Shown in pieces: positions 7,400 to 13,263 of a stretch of DNA of 13,263 nt (position 1 is the stretch's first letter; every line of letters begins with the position of its first letter). Made by a program: the position numbers and the translations under genes. This DNA is from MGBC108787 sp964591225 (GTDB lineage Bacteria; Bacillota_I; Bacilli_A; RF39; UBA660). Where the stretch lies: positions 1-13,263 of the forward strand of contig CAZQAO010000026.1 of assembly GCA_964591225.1 (NCBI GenBank), in the 5' to 3' direction. The notes under the pieces were generated by a model. That model saw nothing but the letters and a program-made list of their open reading frames with translations. It was not told where the DNA came from and searched no databases.

Positions 7400-7428
7400 A
7401 TTATAACACAAACCAGGTATATATGTAA
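7400..7428 (-). promoter_or_regulatory. promoter for the sortase-glycosylase unit
   Basis: On the minus strand, TTACAT (7423-7428) is followed after 17 bases by TATAAT (7400-7405), extended by TG at 7407-7408. The -10 box is identical to that of priA. Transcription would start near 7393, leaving about 15 bases to the ATG at 7378. Confidence 0.65.
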
Positions 7429-7440
7429 AATTAGGCAATT

Positions 7441-7469
7441 AAAAAAAGAATAATTTTACTCATTCTTTT
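7441..7469 (-). terminator. weak intrinsic terminator after ileS
   Basis: AAAAGAAT and ATTCTTTT (7462-7469 and 7444-7451) form an 8-bp, mostly A-T stem around a 10-nt loop, running into a T-run on the minus strand. It overlaps the last ileS codons and stop. The stem has one G-C pair, so readthrough into the sortase gene is likely. Confidence 0.4.
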
Positions 7470-10400
7470 CTATTTGAATACTTATCTTATGACCATTTAA
7501 ATCCATTTCTTCGCCCTTAATAATTTTATCATCAATAGTAACAGCTAAAGTTTCCGTGGCAATGTAACTTTGGTAATTAGTTAACATTTTGGTAAAGAAA
7601 GTATCCCCTTTAACATGAATACAAATCCGATCTGTTACTTGATAATCATTATTTTTACGAATATTTTGAACTTTCGAAACAAATTCTCGGGCTAGACCTT
7701 CTAACAATAATTCATCAGTAAGAGCAGTATGTAAAATAATAAATTCGTTGTTTTCCATACCAACATCAAAGCCTTCTTTAGAAGCAATGCGAATATCAAC
7801 CATTTCTTCAGTGACAACTAAATCTTCCCCACTAAGAGAAATAGTAATGGATTCATGATTAGTTAAAGTCATAATATCTTTTTCGGTTAAAGATGCTAAC
7901 ACTTCTTGGAATTCTTTCATCTTACTACCGACAATTTTACCGGCTACTTTAAAATTAGGTTTAACATAGAAATTCATATATTCTTGTAAATCATTAGCAA
8001 ATACTACTTCTTTAACATTTAATTCTTCTTTAATAAGTGGCAATAAATCTTCGATTTCAGCTTGGTGTTTACCATCAATAATAGCTCTTGATAATGGTTG
8101 ACGCACCTTTATTTTCTTTTCTTCTCTGACATAACGACCAATACTTATTAAGTTACGAACTAAATCCATTTTAGCTTCTAATTTTTTATCGATAAGAGTA
8201 GGATCGGATTTAGGAAAATCAGCTAAGTGAACTGAAACTTCCCCGGTTAAATTTTTATAAATTTCTTCGGTAGTATAAGGAATAATAGGAGCACATAACT
8301 TACATAACCCTACTAATACTTCATAAGTAGTTTGATAAACTGATTCTTTCGAAGTATCTAACTCACTTTTCCAAAACCGATTACGATTTCTTCTAATGTA
8401 CCAATTTGATAAATCTTCGGATACAAAATTAGTTAGCGCCCGCGTTACTTGATTTAAATCATATTCTTCATAATACTCGGTACAAGTAGCTACTAATTGA
8501 TTATATTTAGAAATTAGCCACCGATCAATTTCTTCTCGGTCTTTGATGGCTACTTGACAATCATCTAAATCGATATGATCGGCATTAGCATACATTTGAA
8601 AGAAAGAATACGTGTTTTTAAGCGGATTAAAAAATTTAGAATAAACTTCTTTAACTCCTTCCACATTAAATTTAAGAGGAGTCCAGACGGGAGAGGCATA
8701 CAACATATAGAATCTAATAGGATCAGCACCATACTCGGTCATGATTTCTTCGGGATTAATAATATTACCAGTCGATTTACTCATTTTCTTGCCATTAGCA
8801 TCGAGCATCATATCATTGACGACGACATTTTTAAAACTAGATTCCCCACTAATTAGGGTTGATAAAACTAATAACACATAAAACCAACCTCTGGTTTGAT
8901 CGATACCTTCGGCGATAAAGTCAGCTGGGAATTGTTGTTCAAATAATTCTTTATTTTCAAAAGGATAATGATATTGTGCATAAGGCATAGCTCCCGAATC
9001 AAACCAAACATCTAAGACATCACTTACTCTACTCATTTTTTTACCACATTTAGAACAAGTAATATGAATCATATCGACATAAGGACGATGGAGTTCTAAA
9101 TTTTTAATATCTATATCTTCTAAAGCTCTTTCTTCTAATTCTGCAATCGAGCCAATAGTTTCAAAATTACCACAAGAACAAGTCCAAACTGGTAATGGAC
9201 AACCCCAATACCTATTTCTGGAAATACCCCAATCTATCATATTCTCTAACCAATTATTAAAACGTTTCGTACCGACATATTCGGGATACCAATTTACTTT
9301 TTGATTAGCAGCGATAATTTCTTTTTGATATGTGGTATTAGCAATATACCAAGCCGGTTTAGCATAATAAATTAAAGGTTGTTTACATCGCCAACAATGA
9401 GGATAATCATGAGTCATTTTAATCTTTTTAAATAATAAATCATGTTCTTTTAAATATTTAATAATTTCAATTTCTAAGTCTGGATCCGTAACTAAACGGC
9501 CTTTCCAAGGTCCTAGCGTATAACAGCCATCTTTATCGACAGGATTTATAAAAGCAATATTATTTTCTTGACATACTCGGTTATCATCGACACCATAAGC
9601 AGGTGCTAAATGAACAATCCCGGTTCCATCTTCAGCAGTTACATAATTATCTGCTACAATAGTAAAAGCTTTGCCATCAACTTTTAGAAAAGGCAGGAGT
9701 TGTTCATAGGTTAAACCAACTAAATCGGAACCTAAACAAGTAGATATAACTTCGTATTCATCTCCTAAAACTTGGTTAGCTAACGATTTGGCAATAATAA
9801 AAGTATAACCTTGGGATTTAACTTTAAGATATTCTAAATTAGGATTTACACATAAAGCCACATTAGCCATTAAAGTCCAAGGTGTAGTCGTCCAAACTAA
9901 AACATAAGTATCTTCACTAGTTAAATGAAAAGGCACAATAACCGTATTGACAGTTACTTCTTTATAACCTTGAGAAACCTCATGACTAGCTAGTTCTGTT
10001 CCACAACGAGGACAATAAGGTAATACTTTATTGCCATAATAAAGTAAGCCTTTTTTATTTAACTCATTAATTAACCACCATTCGGATTCAATATATTCAT
10101 TACTACACGTTACATAAGGATGATCACAATCAATAAATTGACCCATCATATCCGTTATCTTTTTTACTTCATCAATATTACTATCCGTTTCTTTTTTACA
10201 TTCTTGGCAAAATTTTTCGACTCCTAGCTTTTCAATATCAGCCTTACTTTTAAAACCTAATTTCTTTTCGACATTAACTTCAATAGGTAGTCCATGCGTA
10301 TCTAACCCAATTTTTCGTAAGACATGGTAACCTTGCATCGTTTTATATTTACAAAAAGCATCCTTAATAGTTTTCGCAAATACATGATGAATTCCCGGTT

Positions 10401-10560
10401 TAGCATTAGCATATATAGGGCCATCATAAAAGACAAACTCTTTATTTCCTTCTCTATTTTTGGTAGTCAATTGTAAAATATCTATTTTTTTCCATTCCTC
10501 TAAAATAGATTTTTCAACTAAAGTAGCTTTTCTTTTATCCAATTCTTTAAAATTCTTCAT
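7456..10560 (-). CDS. ileS: isoleucyl-tRNA synthetase, type 2 (IleRS2), with permuted HIGH motif
   Basis: IleRS charges tRNA(Ile) with isoleucine in the cytosol and edits valine. The 1034-aa length and segments such as SNEYIESEWWLINELNKKG, PYCPRCGTEL (about 181-190) and SIGRYVREEKKIKVRQPLS fit the eukaryote-like type 2 form, usually about 1030-1050 aa and naturally mupirocin-resistant. Other marks are the CP1 editing motif TTPWTL at 225-230, WGISRNRYWG before the KMSKS loop, and KMSKS at 592-596. The HIGH signature reads Gly56-Ile57-His58-His59 (codons 10384-10395), so the first and third positions are swapped to GxHH. The nearby GWDTHG is GLDTHG. The ATG at 10558-10560 is preferred because GGAGG lies 5 nt upstream; an in-frame TTG at 10572 overlaps that site. 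A T-box leader precedes the gene. No other IleRS is visible in the window. Confidence 0.96.
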   Translation of the reverse strand: MKNFKELDKRKATLVEKSILEEWKKIDILQLTTKNREGNKEFVFYDGPIYANAKPGIHHVFAKTIKDAFCKYKTMQGYHVLRKIGLDTHGLPIEVNVEKKLGFKSKADIEKLGVEKFCQECKKETDSNIDEVKKITDMMGQFIDCDHPYVTCSNEYIESEWWLINELNKKGLLYYGNKVLPYCPRCGTELASHEVSQGYKEVTVNTVIVPFHLTSEDTYVLVWTTTPWTLMANVALCVNPNLEYLKVKSQGYTFIIAKSLANQVLGDEYEVISTCLGSDLVGLTYEQLLPFLKVDGKAFTIVADNYVTAEDGTGIVHLAPAYGVDDNRVCQENNIAFINPVDKDGCYTLGPWKGRLVTDPDLEIEIIKYLKEHDLLFKKIKMTHDYPHCWRCKQPLIYYAKPAWYIANTTYQKEIIAANQKVNWYPEYVGTKRFNNWLENMIDWGISRNRYWGCPLPVWTCSCGNFETIGSIAELEERALEDIDIKNLELHRPYVDMIHITCSKCGKKMSRVSDVLDVWFDSGAMPYAQYHYPFENKELFEQQFPADFIAEGIDQTRGWFYVLLVLSTLISGESSFKNVVVNDMMLDANGKKMSKSTGNIINPEEIMTEYGADPIRFYMLYASPVWTPLKFNVEGVKEVYSKFFNPLKNTYSFFQMYANADHIDLDDCQVAIKDREEIDRWLISKYNQLVATCTEYYEEYDLNQVTRALTNFVSEDLSNWYIRRNRNRFWKSELDTSKESVYQTTYEVLVGLCKLCAPIIPYTTEEIYKNLTGEVSVHLADFPKSDPTLIDKKLEAKMDLVRNLISIGRYVREEKKIKVRQPLSRAIIDGKHQAEIEDLLPLIKEELNVKEVVFANDLQEYMNFYVKPNFKVAGKIVGSKMKEFQEVLASLTEKDIMTLTNHESITISLSGEDLVVTEEMVDIRIASKEGFDVGMENNEFIILHTALTDELLLEGLAREFVSKVQNIRKNNDYQVTDRICIHVKGDTFFTKMLTNYQSYIATETLAVTIDDKIIKGEEMDLNGHKISIQIEKNE

Positions 10561-10565
10561 TATTT

Positions 10566-10570
10566 CCTCC
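10566..10570 (-). promoter_or_regulatory. ribosome binding site deciding the ileS start
   Basis: GGAGG on the minus strand lies 5 nt before the ATG at 10560, just after the T-box terminator T-run. It supports the ATG over the in-frame TTG at 10572. Confidence 0.75.
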
Positions 10571-10616
10571 AAACAAAAAGATAGTACCCAAAGGACGAAA
10601 ATGCCGTGGTACCACC
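10571..10616 (-). terminator. T-box-controlled terminator before ileS
   Basis: On the minus strand GGTGGTACC (10608-10616) can pair with GGTACTATC (10580-10588): nine pairs, two of them G-U, followed by TTTTTGTTT. The 5' strand is the conserved T-box bulge itself, so the terminator and the tRNA-stabilised antiterminator exclude each other. Confidence 0.75.
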
Positions 10617-10783
10617 TTTATTTTTACTTTATTTGATAACGCAATAGATTGCGGAACACCCATACTTTTATTTCTGGATTCAACTCCCAAGTGATTTTCT
10701 ATAAAAGTTTTTATTTGTTTCCACCACCCACAAACTCTCTTTAAAAATACTTTTATATACTCTTCTTGTTCTTCGTTTTTCTT
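10571..10783 (-). ncRNA. T-box leader (tRNA-Ile-sensing riboswitch) of ileS
   Basis: The leader binds tRNA(Ile) and lets transcription continue only when the tRNA is uncharged. Read on the minus strand, Stem I has a lower helix CAAG/CTTG (10765-10768 with 10688-10691) and a helix TATAAAAG/CTTTTATA (10750-10757 with 10700-10707). Above them are TTTTTA/TAAAAA and a distal TTTGT/ACAAA hairpin with a GGTGGTG-type loop. The specifier is ATC (Ile) at 10693-10695, followed by the usual A. Stem III is CGCAA-TCTA-TTGCG at 10640-10653. The antiterminator (10590-10619) pairs AAAGG with CCTTT and ACG with CGT, with bulge TGGTACC at 10608-10614. TGGT can pair with the ACCA end of tRNA(Ile). The competing terminator is given separately. 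An open frame of 90 codons across this RNA is a shadow. Confidence 0.95.
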
Positions 10784-10789
10784 TTTATT

Positions 10790-10819
10790 AGTATAACTTA
10801 TGAATGAGAATACTGTCAA
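10790..10819 (-). promoter_or_regulatory. sigma-A type promoter of the ileS leader
   Basis: On the minus strand a consensus TTGACA (10814-10819) is followed after 18 bases by TATACT (10790-10795). Transcription should start near 10783. The -35 box overlaps the stop codon of the upstream 78-aa gene, and no terminator separates them, so readthrough transcripts would also meet the T-box. Confidence 0.85.
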
Positions 10820-11052
10820 GCAGTTACCAATAAATCCTTATATTTATCAATATATGTTTGTAAGGCCATATTATACTCAGATACAGAATCTAAACCGATA
10901 ATTTTTTCTTCTTTAGCATCTAGTTTACGAATACACACAGTTTTATTAGGATTATTAGTAGATAAAACCATATAGACGTAAGGAATATTATTAATTTTAA
11001 TTTTATCTAATAAAATATATTCTTGATTATCTTCTAAAAGTATAGTCTCCAT
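10816..11052 (-). CDS. small conserved-looking protein of unknown function (78 aa)
   Basis: I do not recognise this gene with confidence. The 78-aa acidic protein lacks membrane segments and cysteine pairs. Its opening, ILLEDNQEYILLDKIKINN, followed by a hydrophobic strand (PYVYMVL), an IRKLD segment and a late LDSVSEYNMAL segment, resembles short DUF1292-like Firmicute proteins in pattern. That likeness is only a guess. Its ATG overlaps the end of the upstream 241-aa gene by 26 nt, and AGAGGGAT lies about 11 nt before the start. The overlap implies translational coupling. Its stop codon overlaps the -35 box of the ileS promoter. Confidence 0.7.
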   Translation of the reverse strand: METILLEDNQEYILLDKIKINNIPYVYMVLSTNNPNKTVCIRKLDAKEEKIIGLDSVSEYNMALQTYIDKYKDLLVTA

Positions 11053-11752
11053 TATAATTTAAATCCCTCTCTTCTGTTATATAACTTTTAACAAATTTAT
11101 ACCAATTACTCCGATTAGCTAAATTAGTAGTTGCTAAGAAATGATCAATATTTTGATAATTAGTTCCAAATAATTGATTAAAAACGCCGATACTTTGATT
11201 TACATTATCTTCCCCTATTGATTGATAGACAAAATATAGAGCGATAATTGGGTTTTCACTTTTGGATTTAGCTTCAGAATAAATCTCGTAATAATCATAA
11301 CTAGTAGCATTTTCCACTGGATGATTTTCATCTAAACGATAATGAGTAGTATTAGGAACGACATGTTTACTACTAAATTCTTCGACTTCATCATTTAAAT
11401 AAGCCGTACTCTCAATACTCGTACTAACATTCTTACAAACATTTACAATCGAATCACTTTTAATACCAGCTATTAAAGCAATGGAACAAGCTCCGGCAGC
11501 TAATAAAACCCGATTAGTTTTAAACTTCTTCTTATGAATGGGTATTTCTAACTTAGGCTTAACACTCATTCTTTGTGAATCTCTTATTTTCTCAGCTACA
11601 TACTCAGCTTCTTCATCAGCAAAAGCACTTTGTAAATTTTTTAACACTTCTTCTTCTAAATGACTTAATTGTTGGTCAACATTTTGTTTATAATTTTGTC
11701 TTTTAACTTCAAACATCCATTCATCGTAATTTAAAGGGGTAGAATTTGTCAT
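11027..11752 (-). CDS. membrane-associated protein of unknown function (241 aa)
   Basis: No family is recognised. From the ATG at 11752 the protein has an N-terminal cytoplasmic region of about 80 residues, including a Glu-rich, probably helical stretch at about 25-60. A basic patch (KKKFK at 74-78) leads into one short hydrophobic segment at about 82-97. The C-terminal region of about 140 residues holds an aromatic-rich part (SYDYYEIYSEAK and a helical segment ending near WYKFVKSYI). The outline, cytoplasmic helix then membrane anchor then external domain, is like an anti-sigma factor or signalling protein, but no motif supports that. A longer reading from a GTG at 11761 is possible. AGAGTGAT before the ATG is a better ribosome site. 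It is divergent from the hexomutase gene and shares a transcript with the 78-aa gene. Confidence 0.7.
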   Translation of the reverse strand: MTNSTPLNYDEWMFEVKRQNYKQNVDQQLSHLEEEVLKNLQSAFADEEAEYVAEKIRDSQRMSVKPKLEIPIHKKKFKTNRVLLAAGACSIALIAGIKSDSIVNVCKNVSTSIESTAYLNDEVEEFSSKHVVPNTTHYRLDENHPVENATSYDYYEIYSEAKSKSENPIIALYFVYQSIGEDNVNQSIGVFNQLFGTNYQNIDHFLATTNLANRSNWYKFVKSYITEERDLNYNGDYTFRR

Positions 11753-11778
11753 CTTAATCACTCTTCTATTCTAATATA

Positions 11779-11808
11779 AAAATACTCTTAAAAAGAACTA
11801 ATTGTCAA
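11779..11808 (-). promoter_or_regulatory. promoter for the 241-aa/78-aa unit
   Basis: On the minus strand TTGACA (11803-11808) is followed after 18 bases by TATTTT (11779-11784). The -35 is consensus and the -10 is weak. The start would be near 11772, about 20 bases before the ATG at 11752. Confidence 0.55.
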
Positions 11809-11854
11809 CAAAAAGAAAAGCGAACATGTAAATACAATGTTTTTAATATTTTTG

Positions 11855-11863
11855 TGTTATGAT
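11855..11863 (+). promoter_or_regulatory. extended -10 promoter for the hexomutase gene
   Basis: TGTTATGAT is an extended -10 box 24 bases before the ATG at 11888, with no clear -35. The ribosome site AGAGGA (11875-11880) lies 7 nt before the start. It diverges from the promoter at 11779-11808 within one 135-base intergenic region. Confidence 0.55.
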
Positions 11864-11887
11864 TAAAAGAGAAAAGAGGATATAAAG

Positions 11888-13249
11888 ATGAAGATAGAAC
11901 CATCCCTATTTAAAGAATATGATATTAGAGGAACTTATCAAAAAGATTTAAACGAAGAAGTAGCTTACCAAATTGGACGAGGTTATGGCAGCTATTTACG
12001 AGAAATATTACATAGTGATACTTGTGTCGTTGGTAGAGATAATCGGTTATCTAGCTTATCATTAAGTAATGCTTTAATTGCAGGTATCACTGATAGTGGT
12101 TGCGATGTTTTAAACTATGGTCTTGTTACAACACCAATGCACTATTATTCTCGTTACTTAAATCATACTTATGGCATTATGGTTACAGCTAGTCATAATC
12201 CCAAAGATGATAATGGTTTTAAATTTTCTTTTGATAATTTAGCCAATGCCAGGGGAGAAATGATTTATAAATTCCGAGATTATGTTATGAATCAAAAATT
12301 CTTATCTGGTCAAGGTAAAGTAATTAGTAAAGATATTTACGAAGATTATTTAAAATATATGCAACGCAATATTAAAATGGGTCCTCGGAAAGTAAAAGCT
12401 GTTATTGATTTAGGAAATGGAGCAACTACCTGTATTGCTAAAAAAGTTCATAGTTTATTTCCCAATATTGAAGCAACCTATATTTGTGATATTAGCGATG
12501 GTAATTTCCCTAATCATCATCCCGATCCCGCTGTTGAAGAAAATATGCAAATGTTAAAAGATAAAGTATTAGAACTACATGCTGATGTAGGTATAGCTTA
12601 TGATGGAGATGGTGATCGTATTGGTATTGTCTTAGAAAATGGTCAATATATTTCCGCCGATCAATATATGATACTTATTATTAAAAACTTACTACCTACT
12701 TTAGAAAATAAAAAAATATTATATGATGTTAAATGTTCTAAATCTTTAGAAGATGAAATTAAAAAATTAAATGGTATCCCTTATTGCTATCGAACTGGTA
12801 CTAGTTATACAGAAGCTAGAACCAAAGAATTAGGTTTATCATTTGGAGGGGAATTCTCTGGTCATATTTTTTTCAATGATCGCGATTATGCTTTAGGAAG
12901 TGGAATTTATGCTGGTTTAAGATTAATAGAAATATTATCCAACAGTGATCAAACATTAAGTGAAATGTTAAAAGACGTTAATCACTACTATTCTACTCCC
13001 GAAATTAAAATTCCAACTACTAATGAAAAGAAATTTGATATAATTGCCAAAGTTAAAGAATATGCAGAAAATAAAAATTATGAAATTAATGACATCGATG
13101 GAGTTAGAGTTAATTTCCCTGATGGTTGGGCTTTAGTTCGAGCAAGTAACACCGGTCCTAATTTAACCTTACGATTCGAAGCCAAAACCGAAGAATATTT
13201 AGAAGAACTAAAAAAAGAATTTACAAGTATTGTTAATCAATATTTATAA
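11888..13249 (+). CDS. phosphomannomutase/phosphoglucomutase (alpha-D-phosphohexomutase)
   Basis: These enzymes interconvert hexose 6-phosphates and 1-phosphates in the cytosol, supplying Man-1-P or Glc-1-P for nucleotide sugars and cell-surface glycans. The 453-aa length is normal. All four domains are present. YDIRG lies at 11-15, and the phosphoserine loop TASHNP at 100-105 has Ser102 as phosphate carrier. The metal loop DGDGDR is at 239-244, the sugar-binding GGEFSGH at 320-326, and the C-terminal phosphate site RASNTGPNLTLRFEA is near the end. The TGHS motif of PMM/PGM enzymes such as AlgC reads RTGTS at 302-306, with Thr305 in place of a His thought to act in catalysis. Substrate preference cannot be read from the sequence, so no symbol is given. 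The gene stands alone on the plus strand; the window ends 14 bases after its stop. Confidence 0.93.
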   Translation: MKIEPSLFKEYDIRGTYQKDLNEEVAYQIGRGYGSYLREILHSDTCVVGRDNRLSSLSLSNALIAGITDSGCDVLNYGLVTTPMHYYSRYLNHTYGIMVTASHNPKDDNGFKFSFDNLANARGEMIYKFRDYVMNQKFLSGQGKVISKDIYEDYLKYMQRNIKMGPRKVKAVIDLGNGATTCIAKKVHSLFPNIEATYICDISDGNFPNHHPDPAVEENMQMLKDKVLELHADVGIAYDGDGDRIGIVLENGQYISADQYMILIIKNLLPTLENKKILYDVKCSKSLEDEIKKLNGIPYCYRTGTSYTEARTKELGLSFGGEFSGHIFFNDRDYALGSGIYAGLRLIEILSNSDQTLSEMLKDVNHYYSTPEIKIPTTNEKKFDIIAKVKEYAENKNYEINDIDGVRVNFPDGWALVRASNTGPNLTLRFEAKTEEYLEELKKEFTSIVNQYL

Positions 13250-13263
13250 ATTCTTTTTATTTG

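Noticed and set aside
7119..7406. Plus-strand open frame opposite the sortase N-terminus
   Set aside because: It is antisense to the coding frame of the sortase linker and membrane segment; its hydrophobic composition reflects the complementary strand.
7379..7438. 20-residue N-terminal extension of the sortase
   Set aside because: It would span the TGTTATAAT promoter and lacks a ribosome site, while the ATG at 7378 has AAGTGAT just upstream and opens with a typical basic N-terminus before the membrane segment.
8575..8856. Plus-strand open frame inside ileS
   Set aside because: It lies antisense to the region around KMSKS of ileS, which is strongly conserved; no independent coding evidence.
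10547..10819. 90-codon open frame on the minus strand before ileS
   Set aside because: It covers the T-box leader exactly, has no ribosome site, and runs through the specifier stem, T-box bulge and terminator. It is a shadow of a structured RNA.
1..13263. Mobile element, CRISPR array, tRNA gene or toxin-antitoxin locus
   Set aside because: No repeats with regular spacing, no transposase or integrase, and no tRNA-like cloverleaf were seen; gene content is housekeeping. The overlapping 241/78-aa pair lacks toxin or antitoxin motifs.

Overview
The window looks like chromosomal DNA from an AT-rich (roughly 30% GC by eye), low-GC Gram-positive bacterium in the Bacilli / Erysipelotrichia / uncultured 'RF39-like' sphere. 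The signs are strong TTA/AAA codon bias, a MurT/GatD-type pair, a class B sortase, an ileS gene behind a T-box leader, and Shine-Dalgarno sites of the AGGAGGTGAT type. TGA is used as a stop (fmt and the 78-aa gene), so the standard bacterial code applies. The exact taxon is inference. There are no tRNA or rRNA genes, CRISPR arrays, insertion sequences or phage genes. This is a dense housekeeping region.

Layout. (1) 1-2114, plus strand: a MurT-like Mur ligase and a GatD-like amidotransferase, overlapping by 14 nt. (2) 2116-2147: a bidirectional terminator between convergent units. (3) 2146-5951, minus strand: priA, fmt and a 217-aa membrane-anchored protein, read from an extended -10 promoter. 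(4) 6003-7378, minus: a class B-like sortase, then a hypoxanthine/deoxyinosine DNA glycosylase, with their own promoter and a hairpin terminator. (5) 7456-10560, minus: ileS, preceded by a complete T-box leader (10571-10783) with an AUC (Ile) specifier and its own sigma-A promoter. (6) 10816-11752, minus: two overlapping genes of unknown function. (7) 11888-13249, plus: a phosphomannomutase/phosphoglucomutase, divergent from them. No stretch over 300 bases lacks an annotated gene or leader.

How the genes relate. ileS, fmt and priA serve tRNA charging, initiator-tRNA formylation and replication restart. MurT/GatD, the sortase and the hexomutase fit cell-envelope work. The 217-aa and 241-aa proteins each carry one membrane segment and are probably surface or envelope proteins of unknown role.

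The main surprise is a run of family-typical proteins with altered active-site signatures. The GatD-like protein has Gly and Leu where the catalytic Cys and His belong, and its MurT partner has altered ligase motifs. The isoleucyl-tRNA synthetase is type 2 and has a permuted HIGH motif, Gly-Ile-His-His, a variant linked to extreme mupirocin tolerance. The sortase has Lys in place of the catalytic Arg, and the hexomutase has Thr where TGHS normally has His. The MurT/GatD pair is the best candidate here for an undescribed function.
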